64,000 bases of DNA from Nitrospirillum amazonense (GCF_007828035.1 NZ_VITV01000002.1:1-64000); one strand, 5' to 3'; positions 28,348 to 37,604 are shown, counted from the stretch's first letter. Notes: a model not told the origin generated them from the sequence alone. A program made the numbers and translations.

Positions 28348-28806
28348 TTACCGGTCTAAGGTGATCGGCCCGTCGCGGGTGGTCCCGGTGTTGGACTCGG
28401 GCGCCTTGGTCAGGGTGTCGCCCCGGCTGCGCTTTTCCTCGTGCTTGCCGTAGATCTTGTCCAGGCGCTCAAACTCCGCCTTGTGGAAGGCCTCGACCTC
28501 CTCCCGGTTGCCGAACTGGGGGGCGGTGATGATGATGTCGTCGATGGGGCCGTCGGTGCGGGGCGGTTCGACCGCGTCGGGATCCTTGGCCGGGGCGGGC
28601 GGGGCAGCCACCTTGACCACCGAGGTGGGCAGGCCGTTCTTGTCCAGGCCGGGCTTGGGCGCGTCGGTCTGCGGCGCTGGCGCGGCGGTAGGCTGCTGGG
28701 CCTGGGCCAGGGCGGCGGGGGCGGCGAGGACCGTCAGGGCGAGCGCCGCCGTGCCCAGAAGGGCGGGCAGCGGACGGGCGGAAAGAAGCCAGTTACGGGC
28801 GAACAC
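28348..28806 (-). CDS. Exported Pro/Ala-rich protein of unknown function
   Basis: 152 residues from a GTG at 28806, chosen because GGAG lies 8 nt upstream and it gives a clean signal peptide (RNWLLSARPLPALLGTAALA to about LAQA). The mature part is Pro/Ala/Asp-rich, then has IDDIIITAPQFGNREEVEAF and a charged helix with KIYGKHEEKRSRGD. Probably periplasmic. An upstream ATG at 28995 gives an implausible N-terminus. No family recognised. Confidence 0.6.
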   Translation of the reverse strand: MFARNWLLSARPLPALLGTAALALTVLAAPAALAQAQQPTAAPAPQTDAPKPGLDKNGLPTSVVKVAAPPAPAKDPDAVEPPRTDGPIDDIIITAPQFGNREEVEAFHKAEFERLDKIYGKHEEKRSRGDTLTKAPESNTGTTRDGPITLDR

Positions 28807-29012
28807 GGGAAAAACTCCGCAGCGACGGTCATATAGCTTACCACGTGAGACCGTCCTGCCAACTGTTGCCTGCCCAACGACCGTGCGCGCGTCCGTTGCA
28901 GACAGGGCAGGGGTGGGGTGGTTGAAAAGCGGCCATCCGCCGCCTCGCGGTACCGCGACGGGCGAAGGGTGGCAAACGCCAAGGGCTAAGGCCAAGGGTT
29001 AAGGAGAGGCTG

Positions 29013-29990
29013 GTGCCGGTCTTTGATGAGTATATCGGTATCGACTGGACGGGGGCCCTGCCCGCCCGGGGTATCGCCATCGCCCGCGTCCGGCCGGATG
29101 AGGCCGCGGTTCACCTGGTGCCACCGCCCGGCCGGTACTGGAGCCGCCGCGAGGCCATGGACTGGGTGGCCGAGCGCCTGGCGGACCATCACCGCGCCGG
29201 CGCCCGCGCCTTGGTGGGCATCGACTGCGGCTTTTCCCTGCCCTATGTGCCGGACGTAGGCTACCTGGATGGCCGCGCCGCCGGGGTGGACGACATGATG
29301 GGCCTGTGGGCCCTGGTGGATGAGGCCGCCGGCGACGGCATCGGCGCCGATGATTTTTGCGGCACCCCGGCGCTGGCCGACCCGCGCCTGGGCCCCAGCT
29401 TCTGGCTGGCGGGACGGCGGCCGGCCCACTGGACCGACGCGGAAGGCGGGGGCAAGCGCCGCAGGGTGGAACTGGTGGCCGCCCGTACGGGCGTGGGCAC
29501 CCCCGTTTCCGTCTTCAACCTGGCGGCGGCGTCCAAGCAGGTGGGCAAGGCCTCGCTGGCCGGCATGCGGTCGCTGCGCCATCTAAAGCGGCGCCTGGGC
29601 GATGCGCTGGCGGTGTGGCCGGCGGAAGCGCTGACGGGGCCGGAGGGTGCCGCCCGGTCGGCGGTCACGGAGATCTATCCCACCCTGTTCCGGCGCCGCG
29701 CGCACGGCCTGGCCAAGATTCGCGACTGGGCGGATATGGCAGCGGCCCTGGCAAAGGTTGGCTGCCATGCGGGGGCGGAGGTGCCGGCGGTCTTTGATGA
29801 CCACGCGGGGGATGCCATGATCGCCGCCGCCGGCATGATGCGCTGGGCGCCTTTGGACGATGTCTGGACGCCCAAGGGGCTGGACACCGGCACGGCGCGG
29901 CGCGAAGGATGGATTTTTGGCGTCACCGGCGATATGTCGGGTGGCGACATCGCCATTGGCGGGGCCGCCGCCTTCGGGGGTCGGGGATGA
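29013..29990 (+). CDS. DUF429-like protein (RNase H-like fold)
   Basis: 325 residues, GTG start with AAGGAG upstream. The N-terminal YIGIDWTGA and ALVGIDCGFSLPY, the TEIYPTLF motif and the late FDDHAGDAMIAA segment give spaced acidic residues as in RNase H-like nucleases of the DUF429 type. The function is unknown. The stop overlaps the crcB start (ATGA), so the two are coupled. Confidence 0.6.
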   Translation: MPVFDEYIGIDWTGALPARGIAIARVRPDEAAVHLVPPPGRYWSRREAMDWVAERLADHHRAGARALVGIDCGFSLPYVPDVGYLDGRAAGVDDMMGLWALVDEAAGDGIGADDFCGTPALADPRLGPSFWLAGRRPAHWTDAEGGGKRRRVELVAARTGVGTPVSVFNLAAASKQVGKASLAGMRSLRHLKRRLGDALAVWPAEALTGPEGAARSAVTEIYPTLFRRRAHGLAKIRDWADMAAALAKVGCHAGAEVPAVFDDHAGDAMIAAAGMMRWAPLDDVWTPKGLDTGTARREGWIFGVTGDMSGGDIAIGGAAAFGGRG

Positions 29991-30367
29991 ACCAGGTTAT
30001 CGTCGTCGCCGTGGGCGGCGCCTTGGGCTCGGTGCTGCGCTATCTGTCGCAGGTGTGGCTGGGGCGCTGGCTGGGGCTGGATTTCCCCTGGGGCACGCTG
30101 TTCGTGAACGTTGCGGGCTCCGTGCTCATGGGTGTGCTGGCGGAGGCTGCGGGCCGGGTGTGGCATCCCTCGCCGGAGCTGCGCGCCTTCCTGGCGGTGG
30201 GCGTATTGGGCGGGTTCACCACCTTCTCCTCCTTCTCGCTGGACATCGGCACGCTGGTGTCGCGAGGGGATTGGCCGGTGACGATGCTGTATTTCATGGC
30301 GACGCTGGTGGTCGGCGTCGGCGGTCTTTTTGTGGGCATGGCCCTGGTACGTGCGGTGATGTCATGA
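29987..30367 (+). CDS. crcB: Fluoride exporter CrcB (Fluc)
   Basis: 126 residues with four membrane helices. Fluc channels expel fluoride as dual-topology dimers. GGALGSVLRYL, the NVAGS turn and the GGFTTFSSFS Phe-box/Na-site motif are present. Start and stop both lie in ATGA overlaps with neighbours, so no fluoride riboswitch can sit directly upstream. A longer frame from 29909 is a shadow of the preceding gene. Confidence 0.93.
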   Translation: MNQVIVVAVGGALGSVLRYLSQVWLGRWLGLDFPWGTLFVNVAGSVLMGVLAEAAGRVWHPSPELRAFLAVGVLGGFTTFSSFSLDIGTLVSRGDWPVTMLYFMATLVVGVGGLFVGMALVRAVMS

Positions 30368-31377
30368 GTGATGAGGGTGGCCGTAAGGTCGAGACGCGGA
30401 CCGTGACCGCCGACGAGGCGGAGATGCGTCTGGACCGCTGGTTCAAGCGGCATTTCCCGGCGCTGAGCCATATCCAGCTGGAAAAGCTGCTGCGCACCGG
30501 CCAGGTGCGGGTGGACGGCGGCCGCGTCAAGGGCGCCACGCGCCTGGAGGCTGGGCAGTCCGTGCGCATTCCCCCCATGCCCGACCTGGCGCCCCTGGCG
30601 CCGGGCGCCGTGACGCGCAAGGAACGGCCGGTCTTGTCGGACAAGGAAGTGAAGGCCCTGCGCGACGCGGTGCTGTACCGCGACGGCGACGTCATCGTGC
30701 TGAACAAGCCCGCCGGCCTGGCGGTGCAGGGCGGTACCGGCCAGAACAAGCATTTGGACGCCATGCTGGACGTGCTGACCTTCGACGGGAAGGAGCGGCC
30801 CAAGCTGGTCCACCGCCTGGACAAGGATACCAGCGGCTGTCTGGTGCTGGCCCGCACCAGTTTCGCCGCCACGCGCCTGGCCGGGTACTTCCGGGGCAAG
30901 GAAGCGCGCAAGTACTACTGGGCCGTCACCGTGGGTGTGCCCAAGCAGTACCAGGGCAAGATCGACGCTGCCCTGGCCAAGGAAGCCGGCACGCGCGGCG
31001 AGCGCATGGCGGTGGACGAGGATGAGGGCGCGCGCGCCGTCACCCTGTACCAGGTGATCGAGAACGCGCACCGGCAGGCCGCCTTCGTCGCCCTATGGCC
31101 GTTGACTGGCCGCACGCATCAGCTGCGCGCCCACATGGTGGCCATCGGCACACCCATCCTGGGCGATGGCAAGTACGCGGGGCAGGAGGCCTTCCTGCCT
31201 GGCGGTGCCGAACTGCCGCGCCAGTTGCACCTGCACGCCCGTCGCATCGTCATCCCCAACCCGCGCGGCGGCAAGCCCATCGACGTGACGGCCAACCTGC
31301 CGCCGCACATGGCCAAGACCTGGGAATATTTCGGCTTCGATATGAAGGACGGCGATCCTTTCGCCAGCTACGTCTGA
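30364..31377 (+). CDS. rluC: Ribosomal large subunit pseudouridine synthase, RluC/RluD family
   Basis: 337 residues. An N-terminal S4 domain (about 15-75, RLDRWFKRHFPALSHIQLEK) is followed by a pseudouridine synthase domain with the catalytic Asp in HRLDKDTSG and the GRTHQLRAHM motif. It modifies 23S rRNA uridines. The ATG lies in the ATGA overlap with crcB. RluC is the best guess by context; RluD is less likely. Confidence 0.9.
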   Translation: MSDEGGRKVETRTVTADEAEMRLDRWFKRHFPALSHIQLEKLLRTGQVRVDGGRVKGATRLEAGQSVRIPPMPDLAPLAPGAVTRKERPVLSDKEVKALRDAVLYRDGDVIVLNKPAGLAVQGGTGQNKHLDAMLDVLTFDGKERPKLVHRLDKDTSGCLVLARTSFAATRLAGYFRGKEARKYYWAVTVGVPKQYQGKIDAALAKEAGTRGERMAVDEDEGARAVTLYQVIENAHRQAAFVALWPLTGRTHQLRAHMVAIGTPILGDGKYAGQEAFLPGGAELPRQLHLHARRIVIPNPRGGKPIDVTANLPPHMAKTWEYFGFDMKDGDPFASYV

Positions 31378-31381
31378 CCTC

Positions 31382-32059
31382 ATGTCCGCCTTCAATCGCC
31401 TGGCCCTGTTCGATTGTGACGGCACACTGGTGGACAGCCAGCACGCCATCATCGCCGCCATGGCCGCGGGCTTCGCCAGCCAGGGCTTGACGCCGCCGAC
31501 CGACGAGGCCGTGCGGCGCCAGGTTGGCCTGTCGCTGGAGGTTGCCGTGCTGGGCCTGCTGCCCGAAGGGGTGGGGGCGGGTGCCGTGGCCGGCATCGTC
31601 GCGGCGTACAAGGACGCGTTCTTTGCGAACCGGGCCAAGGGCATCGCGGAAGAACCGCTTTACCCGGGCCTGGTGGCCGCGCTGGACGCGCTGGAGGCGG
31701 CGGGTTTCCTGTTGGGCATCGCCACTGGCAAGTCGCACCGGGGCCTGGTCGCCACGTTGAACCATCACGGCCTGGGCGGGCGTTTCATCACCCTGCAGAC
31801 GGCCGACCGCGCCCAGGGCAAGCCCTCGCCGGACATGGCCCTGCGCGCGATGGCGGAGGCGGGGGCCGGCCCGGCCACCACCGTGGTCATCGGCGACACC
31901 AGTTACGATATGCAGATGGCGCGTAATGCCGGGACCGCCGCCTTGGGCGTGGCCTGGGGCTATCACGCGCCGCAGAGCTTGCTGGCGGCTGGTGCCGCCC
32001 GCGTCTGCCATGATTATGCCGAGGTGCCGGCGGCGGTGGCCGCCCTGGTGGTGGCCTGA
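31382..32059 (+). CDS. HAD-superfamily hydrolase, phosphoglycolate phosphatase-like
   Basis: 225 residues. Motif I LFDCDGTLVDS contains the nucleophile Asp11 and Asp13; motif II is in IATGKSHRGL; motif III/IV are the Lys in GKPSPDMALRAM and IGDTSYDMQMARNAG. A cap domain lies between about 18 and 85. It starts 4 bp after the rluC stop. The substrate is unknown; members of this neighbourhood are often annotated as gph-like. Confidence 0.85.
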   Translation: MSAFNRLALFDCDGTLVDSQHAIIAAMAAGFASQGLTPPTDEAVRRQVGLSLEVAVLGLLPEGVGAGAVAGIVAAYKDAFFANRAKGIAEEPLYPGLVAALDALEAAGFLLGIATGKSHRGLVATLNHHGLGGRFITLQTADRAQGKPSPDMALRAMAEAGAGPATTVVIGDTSYDMQMARNAGTAALGVAWGYHAPQSLLAAGAARVCHDYAEVPAAVAALVVA

Positions 32060-32089
32060 AATGTCGGGCGTGAGATTGGGAACGATCTG

Positions 32090-32788
32090 ATGAAGCGGAT
32101 TTACAAGGCGGTGGCCGTGGTGCCCGGCCCGCATGGTGGCTGGCAGGTTCAGCTGGACGCCCGTATCCTGAAGTCGCCGGCCAAGGCCGACCTGGTGTTG
32201 CCGACCGAGGCGCTGGCCCGGGCGGTGGCGGCGGAGTGGGACGCCCAGGGCGACACCGTCGTGCCGGAGTCCATGCCCATGATGCAGCTGGCGTCCACCT
32301 GCGTCGACCGGGTGGGGCCGCAGCGCGCCACCATCCTGGACGGGGCGGCCGCCTATGGCGGCACCGACCTGCTGTGCTACCGCGCCGCCGAGCCGGCGAA
32401 GCTGGCCGAACGGCAAGCGCGCGCCTGGCAGCCGCTGCTGGACTGGGCGGCGTTGCGCTATGACGCCCTGCTGCAGACCACCACCGGCATCATGCACCGC
32501 GCCCAGGACCCGGTAGCCTTGAACGCGCTGAAGCGCGCGCTGGAGGCGCTGGACGACTGGCAGCTGACCGGCGTGCAGAACGCCGTGGCGCTGACCGGAT
32601 CGCTGGTGCTGGGCCTGGCCCTGTTCGAGGGCCGCATCGACGCCGACCAGGCCTTCGACTTGGCCGAACTCGACGAGTCGTTCCAAATCGAGCAGTGGGG
32701 TGAGGATGATGAGGCCAGGGCCCGGCGTACGTCGCTAAAGGCCGACCTCGCTGCCAGTTTACGTTACCTGGAGTTCCTGAAGGCCTGA
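32090..32788 (+). CDS. ATP12-family F1-ATPase assembly chaperone
   Basis: 232 residues. ATP12 binds free F1 alpha subunits in mitochondria; bacterial members are found almost only in alphaproteobacteria. Typical blocks: LPTEALARAVAAEWDAQGD, MPMMQLASTCVDRV, DLLCYRA and the C-terminal FDLAELDESFQIEQWGEDDE. It ends the crcB-rluC-HAD run with a 30-bp spacing. Confidence 0.9.
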   Translation: MKRIYKAVAVVPGPHGGWQVQLDARILKSPAKADLVLPTEALARAVAAEWDAQGDTVVPESMPMMQLASTCVDRVGPQRATILDGAAAYGGTDLLCYRAAEPAKLAERQARAWQPLLDWAALRYDALLQTTTGIMHRAQDPVALNALKRALEALDDWQLTGVQNAVALTGSLVLGLALFEGRIDADQAFDLAELDESFQIEQWGEDDEARARRTSLKADLAASLRYLEFLKA

Positions 32789-32898
32789 GCCGACGGCCCT
32801 CAGAAAACATTGGAACTGGGCGCGCGGAGCCCCCTTATATGCAGTGCAACAACCGTTTTGCCCCGCATATCCCCCGCCCATCAAGGATCCGTTCCCCC

Positions 32899-33198
32899 AT
32901 GACCTTCGACCAGCTTGAAGCCAAGATGCGCGCCTCGCTTTCCCAGTTCACCGGCTTGGGCGCAAAGGTGAAGTTCGACTTCGGCACCGACGGGGCCCTG
33001 TTCCTGGATGCGACCAAGGTGCCCACCGTGTCGCGCGATCCGGTGGACGTGAACACCACCCTGAAGATCTCGCTGGCCGACTTCGTGAAGCTGAGCGAAG
33101 GCAAGCTCAGCCCCACCCTGGCCTTCACCTTTGGCAAGCTGAAGGTCCAGGGCGACATGGGCGTGGCCTTGAAGCTGGCCGGCATGCTGGACGATTGA
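32899..33198 (+). CDS. SCP2 sterol-binding-domain protein
   Basis: 99 residues forming a single SCP2-like lipid-binding fold: KVKFDFGTDGALFLDA, VNTTLKISLADFVKLSEGKL and FTFGKLKVQGDMGVALKLAG. The role in bacteria is not defined; it may carry fatty acyl or other hydrophobic ligands. The ATG at 32899 (MTFDQLEAKM) is preferred over one at 32839, whose extra residues fit nothing. Confidence 0.85.
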   Translation: MTFDQLEAKMRASLSQFTGLGAKVKFDFGTDGALFLDATKVPTVSRDPVDVNTTLKISLADFVKLSEGKLSPTLAFTFGKLKVQGDMGVALKLAGMLDD

Positions 33199-33216
33199 GT
33201 GCTTTCACCTTCGGGT

Positions 33217-33253
33217 GGCGCCAGGGGTATGGGCACCCCATTCCCCTGGCGCC
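33217..33253. terminator. Bidirectional hairpin between convergent genes
   Basis: GGCGCCAGGGG (33217-33227) pairs perfectly with 33243-33253; after a T-T mismatch, ATGGG/CCCAT extends the stem to a 3-nt loop. It has no strong U-tract on either side, but its position between the SCP2 gene and the flavoprotein gene fits a transcript end. Confidence 0.6.
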
Positions 33254-33277
33254 GTGTCCGGGATGTTTTGCCCTGGA

Positions 33278-34798
33278 TCAGGCCGGCTTGATCGCCTGGG
33301 CGAAGGTGAACAGCGAACCGGGGTCGACTTCCACCTTCACCTTCTGCAGGTCCCGGTAGTTTTCCGCGTAATAGGCGCTCTGCCAATCCTTCAGCGCCGG
33401 GTCCGGGAAGTTCTGGTACGCGCCCCCCGACGGGGTGAGGCGGCGCACCTTGTCATAGAATTGCTGCTGCCAGACCAGGTTGTCCGACACCAGGCTGGGC
33501 GGATCGCGCAGCTCCCACCAGTTGACCTCGCTGGAGAACAGCCAGTCGAAACCGCGGTGGACGAAGGCCGTGTCGGTGGGCTTCAGCTTATTCACTTCCC
33601 CGCCCACCTGGAAGAACTTGAAGGAAGACGGCAGGCTGGTGCCGGGCATGGCCCGGGCCGTGGCGATCATATCCGCCACCGCCTTTTCTGTCAGGTTCTC
33701 CGTTTTCAGGAAGACGGACTGCTCCCGGTAAAAATAGGGCAAGGCCTCTTCCGCCAAAATGTCCTGCGCCTCCCAGTAGGGCATGTCGATTTCAATCGTG
33801 CGCTTCGGATCCGCCTGTTCCAGCAGGGTGCCGAACAGTTCCTTCAAGGGGGGCGTGCCCTGGTGAGCCTGCCCCATGACGGAGATGACGATATCGTCCC
33901 CCTGGGCCCGCTGCTGCGGCGTCGGGGGCGTCACGGAGATCTTGCAGCCAAAGCCGGGAGGCGCCTCTTGCAGGCGGTGCAGCAGGTCGTACAACACCCG
34001 TTCCTGGTTTTTACTCCAGGTCAGGATGAACACCGTGACGGTGCTGACCGGGAAGGTCTGGAGGGTGAAGCTGGTGTTAACGCCGAAATTGCCGCCGCCA
34101 CCGCCCTGGCAGGCCCACAACAGCTTGGCGTGCTCGGTGGCGCTGGCCGTCACCTTCTCGCCACTGGCCAGCATCAGGTCCGTGGAGCGCAGCAGATCCG
34201 ACCCGATGCCGTAGAGCCGCATGTTGAAGCCGATGCCGCCGCCCAGCAGGAAACCGGCGGCGCCCACGCCTTCACACCGGCCGTGGGTGATGGTGCGGCC
34301 CATGCGCTCCAGCGCCCGGTAGACCGCCACGTTGATGGCGCCGCCGCCAATGATGACGCGGTCGCCGTCCGCCTTGATCTTGGCCATGGGCGACATGTCG
34401 ATCAGCAGACCGGAGGTGGTGGAAAAGCCTGCGTAGTTGTGACCACCGGACCGCACGGCGAAGGGCGTGTTGGTGTTATGTGCCCATTTCAAACAGGCAC
34501 TCACGTCCGCGTCGGTCACGCAGCGGGCGATGGCCGCCGGACGCTGGGAATAGGACAGGTTGTTAACCTGGGAGTAGTTGCCGAAATAAGCGTCATTGGG
34601 CAAGACTAGGTCGCCTGTCATGGCCCGCGCCAGGTCGGACCAAGCCCCCTTGCTGACCACACGGGGCAGGGGATGCAATTCTATGCCGGGGTCTGCCAGC
34701 AACTGCTGCGCTTTGGCTGGCAGACTGGTTCCCACCGCCAGGGCGCCCAGCCCTTTTAGCAGGGACCGCCGTGCCGTCGCCGTTTCGAATGCACCCAT
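33278..34798 (-). CDS. Tat-exported FAD-linked oxidase, berberine-bridge type
   Basis: 506 residues. The N-terminus ARRSLLKGLGALAVGTSL resembles a Tat signal. A PCMH-type FAD domain follows with SGGHNYAG (His120) and GRCEGVGAAGFLLGGGIG (Cys175), the two residues that covalently hold FAD in bicovalent oxidases. The C-terminus ends in a BBE domain, YQNFPDPALKDWQSAYY. Likely substrates are carbohydrates or other alcohols, oxidised with O2; not determined. It appears to be a single-gene unit. Confidence 0.85.
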   Translation of the reverse strand: MGAFETATARRSLLKGLGALAVGTSLPAKAQQLLADPGIELHPLPRVVSKGAWSDLARAMTGDLVLPNDAYFGNYSQVNNLSYSQRPAAIARCVTDADVSACLKWAHNTNTPFAVRSGGHNYAGFSTTSGLLIDMSPMAKIKADGDRVIIGGGAINVAVYRALERMGRTITHGRCEGVGAAGFLLGGGIGFNMRLYGIGSDLLRSTDLMLASGEKVTASATEHAKLLWACQGGGGGNFGVNTSFTLQTFPVSTVTVFILTWSKNQERVLYDLLHRLQEAPPGFGCKISVTPPTPQQRAQGDDIVISVMGQAHQGTPPLKELFGTLLEQADPKRTIEIDMPYWEAQDILAEEALPYFYREQSVFLKTENLTEKAVADMIATARAMPGTSLPSSFKFFQVGGEVNKLKPTDTAFVHRGFDWLFSSEVNWWELRDPPSLVSDNLVWQQQFYDKVRRLTPSGGAYQNFPDPALKDWQSAYYAENYRDLQKVKVEVDPGSLFTFAQAIKPA

Positions 34799-34941
34799 TG
34801 TGAATCGCTCCCCTTAATCGCGTGTTGCTCGGGATTGTTTCCACTACTGGGGCGCCGTGACAAGAAGGACTTTCCCGTATGGCGTGCTGCGCCGCGTAAT
34901 GGGGAGGCGATGCGGGCCCGTGGGCCGGTAAAGCACGCCCG

Positions 34942-36300
34942 TCAGCGCTTGAGGCTGAGCCAGACGTTATGGCCGTCGTGGAAGGAGGTGACCTCAACCG
35001 TCTCCCCCGCCATCAGGTCCAGCGGCCGGCGCGGCAGGTAAAGGCCGGGCTGCCAGCCCGACGCCTCGGTGGGGGTGAGGGGGCTGTTCTCGAATTCCAC
35101 CCCGTCCCACAGCTTCAGCCATATCCACTGCAACAGGCCGACGCAGCGGCCGTCGGCGGTCACCGGCACGGCCAGGTGGCCGCGCCAGCTTTGACCCGGC
35201 TGGGGATCGGCCAGGTCCACGGTCAGGGCCTGGAAGGGGGCCGACAGCGGCGTGAAGGGCACGATGCGGTCCAGCCGGACGGCGCGGGGGGCCAGGCGGT
35301 TGAACTCGCCAAGGTCGAAGCCGCAGACCTCATCCACGAAGAAGGTGCGCTCCATCGCCCGGCTTTCGGCCAGCAGGGCGCGCACGCCACCCGCCTGGGG
35401 GATGATGCGCGCCTCGGGCGTCAGCAGCCGGTCCTTGGCGTCGCGCACCGCCGGCAGCACCCGTTCCGACAGCAGGTCGCTGGACAGGATTTCGGAGACC
35501 AGCAGGTCGGCCGGGCGCGGCAGGTCCTTGCCCACCGTCACCGCGCCCGACGGTTTGGCGATGACGGTGACGCGGTCGGCGTAGCCGTTGGCGGCGATGA
35601 TGGCGCGCGCCGTCTCCGCGATGACGGGATCGGCCTCGCAGGTATAGACATGGCCGGCGCCGGCGCGCGCCGCCATCATGGCCAGCAGGCCGGAGCCGGT
35701 GCCGATCTCCAGCACGATGTCGCCCGGGCGCACGGCGGCGGTGATGGCCGCCTCATAGGCCGCGTTGCGCTCGATGTCGTTCATCATTGGCACGTGCCAG
35801 CGCGGCGTCAGGGCGCTGCGCAGCTTGGCCAGCTGCAGTTCCGCCTCGATGAAGTCCGGCTTCAGCTCCAGCGCCGTCTCGGTGTGCACCACCGCTTCCG
35901 CCAGGCGGCCCAGGTCGCGCAGGGCCGCCGCCAGGTTGAAGCGGTTGATGGGGTCGTCCGGCTCCGCCGCCACGGCGCGGGCGAAGCTTTCCGCCGCCTC
36001 GTTGGCGTGGCCCAGCTTCTGGTGGCAGAGGCCGATGTTGAAGTCGCGGCCCCGCCAGGTGGGATCCAGGCTGACAGCCTTGCGGAAGGCGTCCAGCGCC
36101 TCTTTCCACTGGCCCAGGTGCTTGCGCACCGTGCCCAGGTTCCAGTGCACGGCCGAGGCGCGCGGCAGCATGCGGGCCACCTCACGGTACACGGCCTCCG
36201 CCTCCGCCCAGCGGCCCTGGTTCTGGTGCTCCACCCCCTGGGCGAACAGTTCCTCGGCGGGGACGGTGGGGCCGGCGGGCGGCTTGGTCGGCTTGGCCAT
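34942..36300 (-). CDS. TPR protein fused to a PRMT-like SAM methyltransferase
   Basis: 452 residues from the ATG at 36300 (MAKPTKPPAGP). Residues 15-165 are TPR units (for example RWAEAEAVYREVARMLPRAS). From about 170 a class I methyltransferase starts, with VLEIGTGSGLLAMMAARAGA, an acidic end of beta2 in YTCEADP and LLVSEILSSDLLSERVLPA, which parallels the double-E loop of protein arginine methyltransferases. The C-terminal beta barrel also fits PRMT-like enzymes. The substrate is unknown; the TPR part suggests a protein. Confidence 0.75.
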   Translation of the reverse strand: MAKPTKPPAGPTVPAEELFAQGVEHQNQGRWAEAEAVYREVARMLPRASAVHWNLGTVRKHLGQWKEALDAFRKAVSLDPTWRGRDFNIGLCHQKLGHANEAAESFARAVAAEPDDPINRFNLAAALRDLGRLAEAVVHTETALELKPDFIEAELQLAKLRSALTPRWHVPMMNDIERNAAYEAAITAAVRPGDIVLEIGTGSGLLAMMAARAGAGHVYTCEADPVIAETARAIIAANGYADRVTVIAKPSGAVTVGKDLPRPADLLVSEILSSDLLSERVLPAVRDAKDRLLTPEARIIPQAGGVRALLAESRAMERTFFVDEVCGFDLGEFNRLAPRAVRLDRIVPFTPLSAPFQALTVDLADPQPGQSWRGHLAVPVTADGRCVGLLQWIWLKLWDGVEFENSPLTPTEASGWQPGLYLPRRPLDLMAGETVEVTSFHDGHNVWLSLKR

Positions 36301-36326
36301 GGGGCAGGCGTTCTTCCAATAAGGGG

Positions 36327-37082
36327 TCAGGGCTTCAGGCTGCGGCCGAAGCGGGTGCTCCAATCGCCGCCGGGGCAGGTCAGGTCGCTCTCGGCCTTGC
36401 AGAAATGATTGGTGTAGGCGGTGAACTGCGCGCGCGCGATCACCCGGTCCAGCGGCACGAACCCCAGGTCAGGATAGGGAAAGCGGCTGTCCTGGCTGTT
36501 GTCGCGATTGTCCCCCATCAGGAAGACATGTCCGGCGGGCACGGTGTAGACGCCGGTGTTGTCGGCCGGACCTTCATCGCTGCGCTGCAGGATGGCATGG
36601 CGGGCCAGGCTGCCGTCGGTGGACGGCAGGTCCTCCACATATTCCGTCACATGCACGGTACGGCCGTGATCGTCGCGATAATCGTAGGCGCCCGTCTCAT
36701 GCCGGCCGATCACCTGGCCGTTCAGCACCAGCCGCCCATGGGCGATCTGCACCGTGTCGCCCGGCAGGCCGATGACCCGCTTCACCAGGGCCTCCGGCGC
36801 TCCCTCCGGCTTCAGCACGACGATGTCGCCCCGCTGCGGCAGGTGGGACAGCAGGCGGCCGTCGGCGGTGGGGATGAATCCCTCCGGCAGGGTGATGTCC
36901 GGGGAATGGCGGCTGTAGCCGTAGGCGTACTTGGCGGCGATGAAGTGGTCCCCCACCGCCAGGGTGGGCAGCATGCTTTCCGAGGGCACGTAGTAGCTGC
37001 CGAAGGCGAACGCCCGGAACGACAGGACGCAGACGCCCCAGATCAGGATGAAGCGACCCCATTCCAGTACCGCGCGCCGCAT
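36327..37082 (-). CDS. lepB: Signal peptidase I
   Basis: 251 residues. An N-terminal membrane anchor (about 8-28) is followed by the S26 catalytic domain with the nucleophile Ser36 in PSESMLPTL and the general-base Lys101 in VKRVIGLPGD. GDNRDNSQDSR (box E) is intact. It cleaves Sec and Tat signal peptides at the periplasmic face. It has one anchor, as in most alphaproteobacteria, rather than the two of E. coli. Divergent from acyP. Confidence 0.95.
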   Translation of the reverse strand: MRRAVLEWGRFILIWGVCVLSFRAFAFGSYYVPSESMLPTLAVGDHFIAAKYAYGYSRHSPDITLPEGFIPTADGRLLSHLPQRGDIVVLKPEGAPEALVKRVIGLPGDTVQIAHGRLVLNGQVIGRHETGAYDYRDDHGRTVHVTEYVEDLPSTDGSLARHAILQRSDEGPADNTGVYTVPAGHVFLMGDNRDNSQDSRFPYPDLGFVPLDRVIARAQFTAYTNHFCKAESDLTCPGGDWSTRFGRSLKP

Positions 37083-37267
37083 CGCCTTCCTCCGTTCCCT
37101 GGTCGCAGGCCCGCCGGGCCATTGGCGGCGATGATGCCGAAGGGCCCCGGGCCTTGTCCATCCCGGCGTTGCCGCACGGGAACCGGGCGCTGCCTTGACC
37201 GTTGGCGTCGGAGGTTGGGGGACGTTATATGCTTGACCCTGTTGATCCTTCGCCGATGGAGCCTGCC

Positions 37268-37561
37268 ATGGACGAACCCGCCGACCGTGTCGCCACCCAC
37301 GTCATCCTGCACGGCCGGGTCCAGGGCGTCTTCTACCGCAACTGGACGGTGGAGCAGGCGCTGGAACTGGGCTTGGACGGGTGGGTGCGCAACCGGCACG
37401 ACGGCACGGTGGAGGCCCTGTTCGCCGGCCCGCCCGCCGCCGTGGCGGACATGGTGACCCGCTGCCGCCGGGGGCCCACACATGCCCGGGTGACCGAGGT
37501 GGACGCCACGCCAGGGACCGATCCGGGCGCCACCGGCTTTCACAAGCTGCCGAGTGTTTAG
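37268..37561 (+). CDS. acyP: Acylphosphatase
   Basis: 97 residues, the compact family size. The phosphate-binding GRVQGVFYRNWT (Arg24) and the catalytic Asn in GWVRNRHDGTVEALF (about residue 42) are present. It hydrolyses acyl phosphates such as acetyl or carbamoyl phosphate. The ATG at 37268 has GGAG 6 nt upstream; ATGs at 37229 and 37256 are in frame but less well placed. Confidence 0.92.
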   Translation: MDEPADRVATHVILHGRVQGVFYRNWTVEQALELGLDGWVRNRHDGTVEALFAGPPAAVADMVTRCRRGPTHARVTEVDATPGTDPGATGFHKLPSV

Positions 37562-37604
37562 TGCGCCCTCAGGCGCCGGGCGGGCGCATCCGCGCCCTTG
37601 GCTA

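Noticed and set aside
29860..29986. Fluoride riboswitch for crcB
   Set aside because: crcB starts inside the stop of the preceding gene, so there is no untranslated space for the aptamer.
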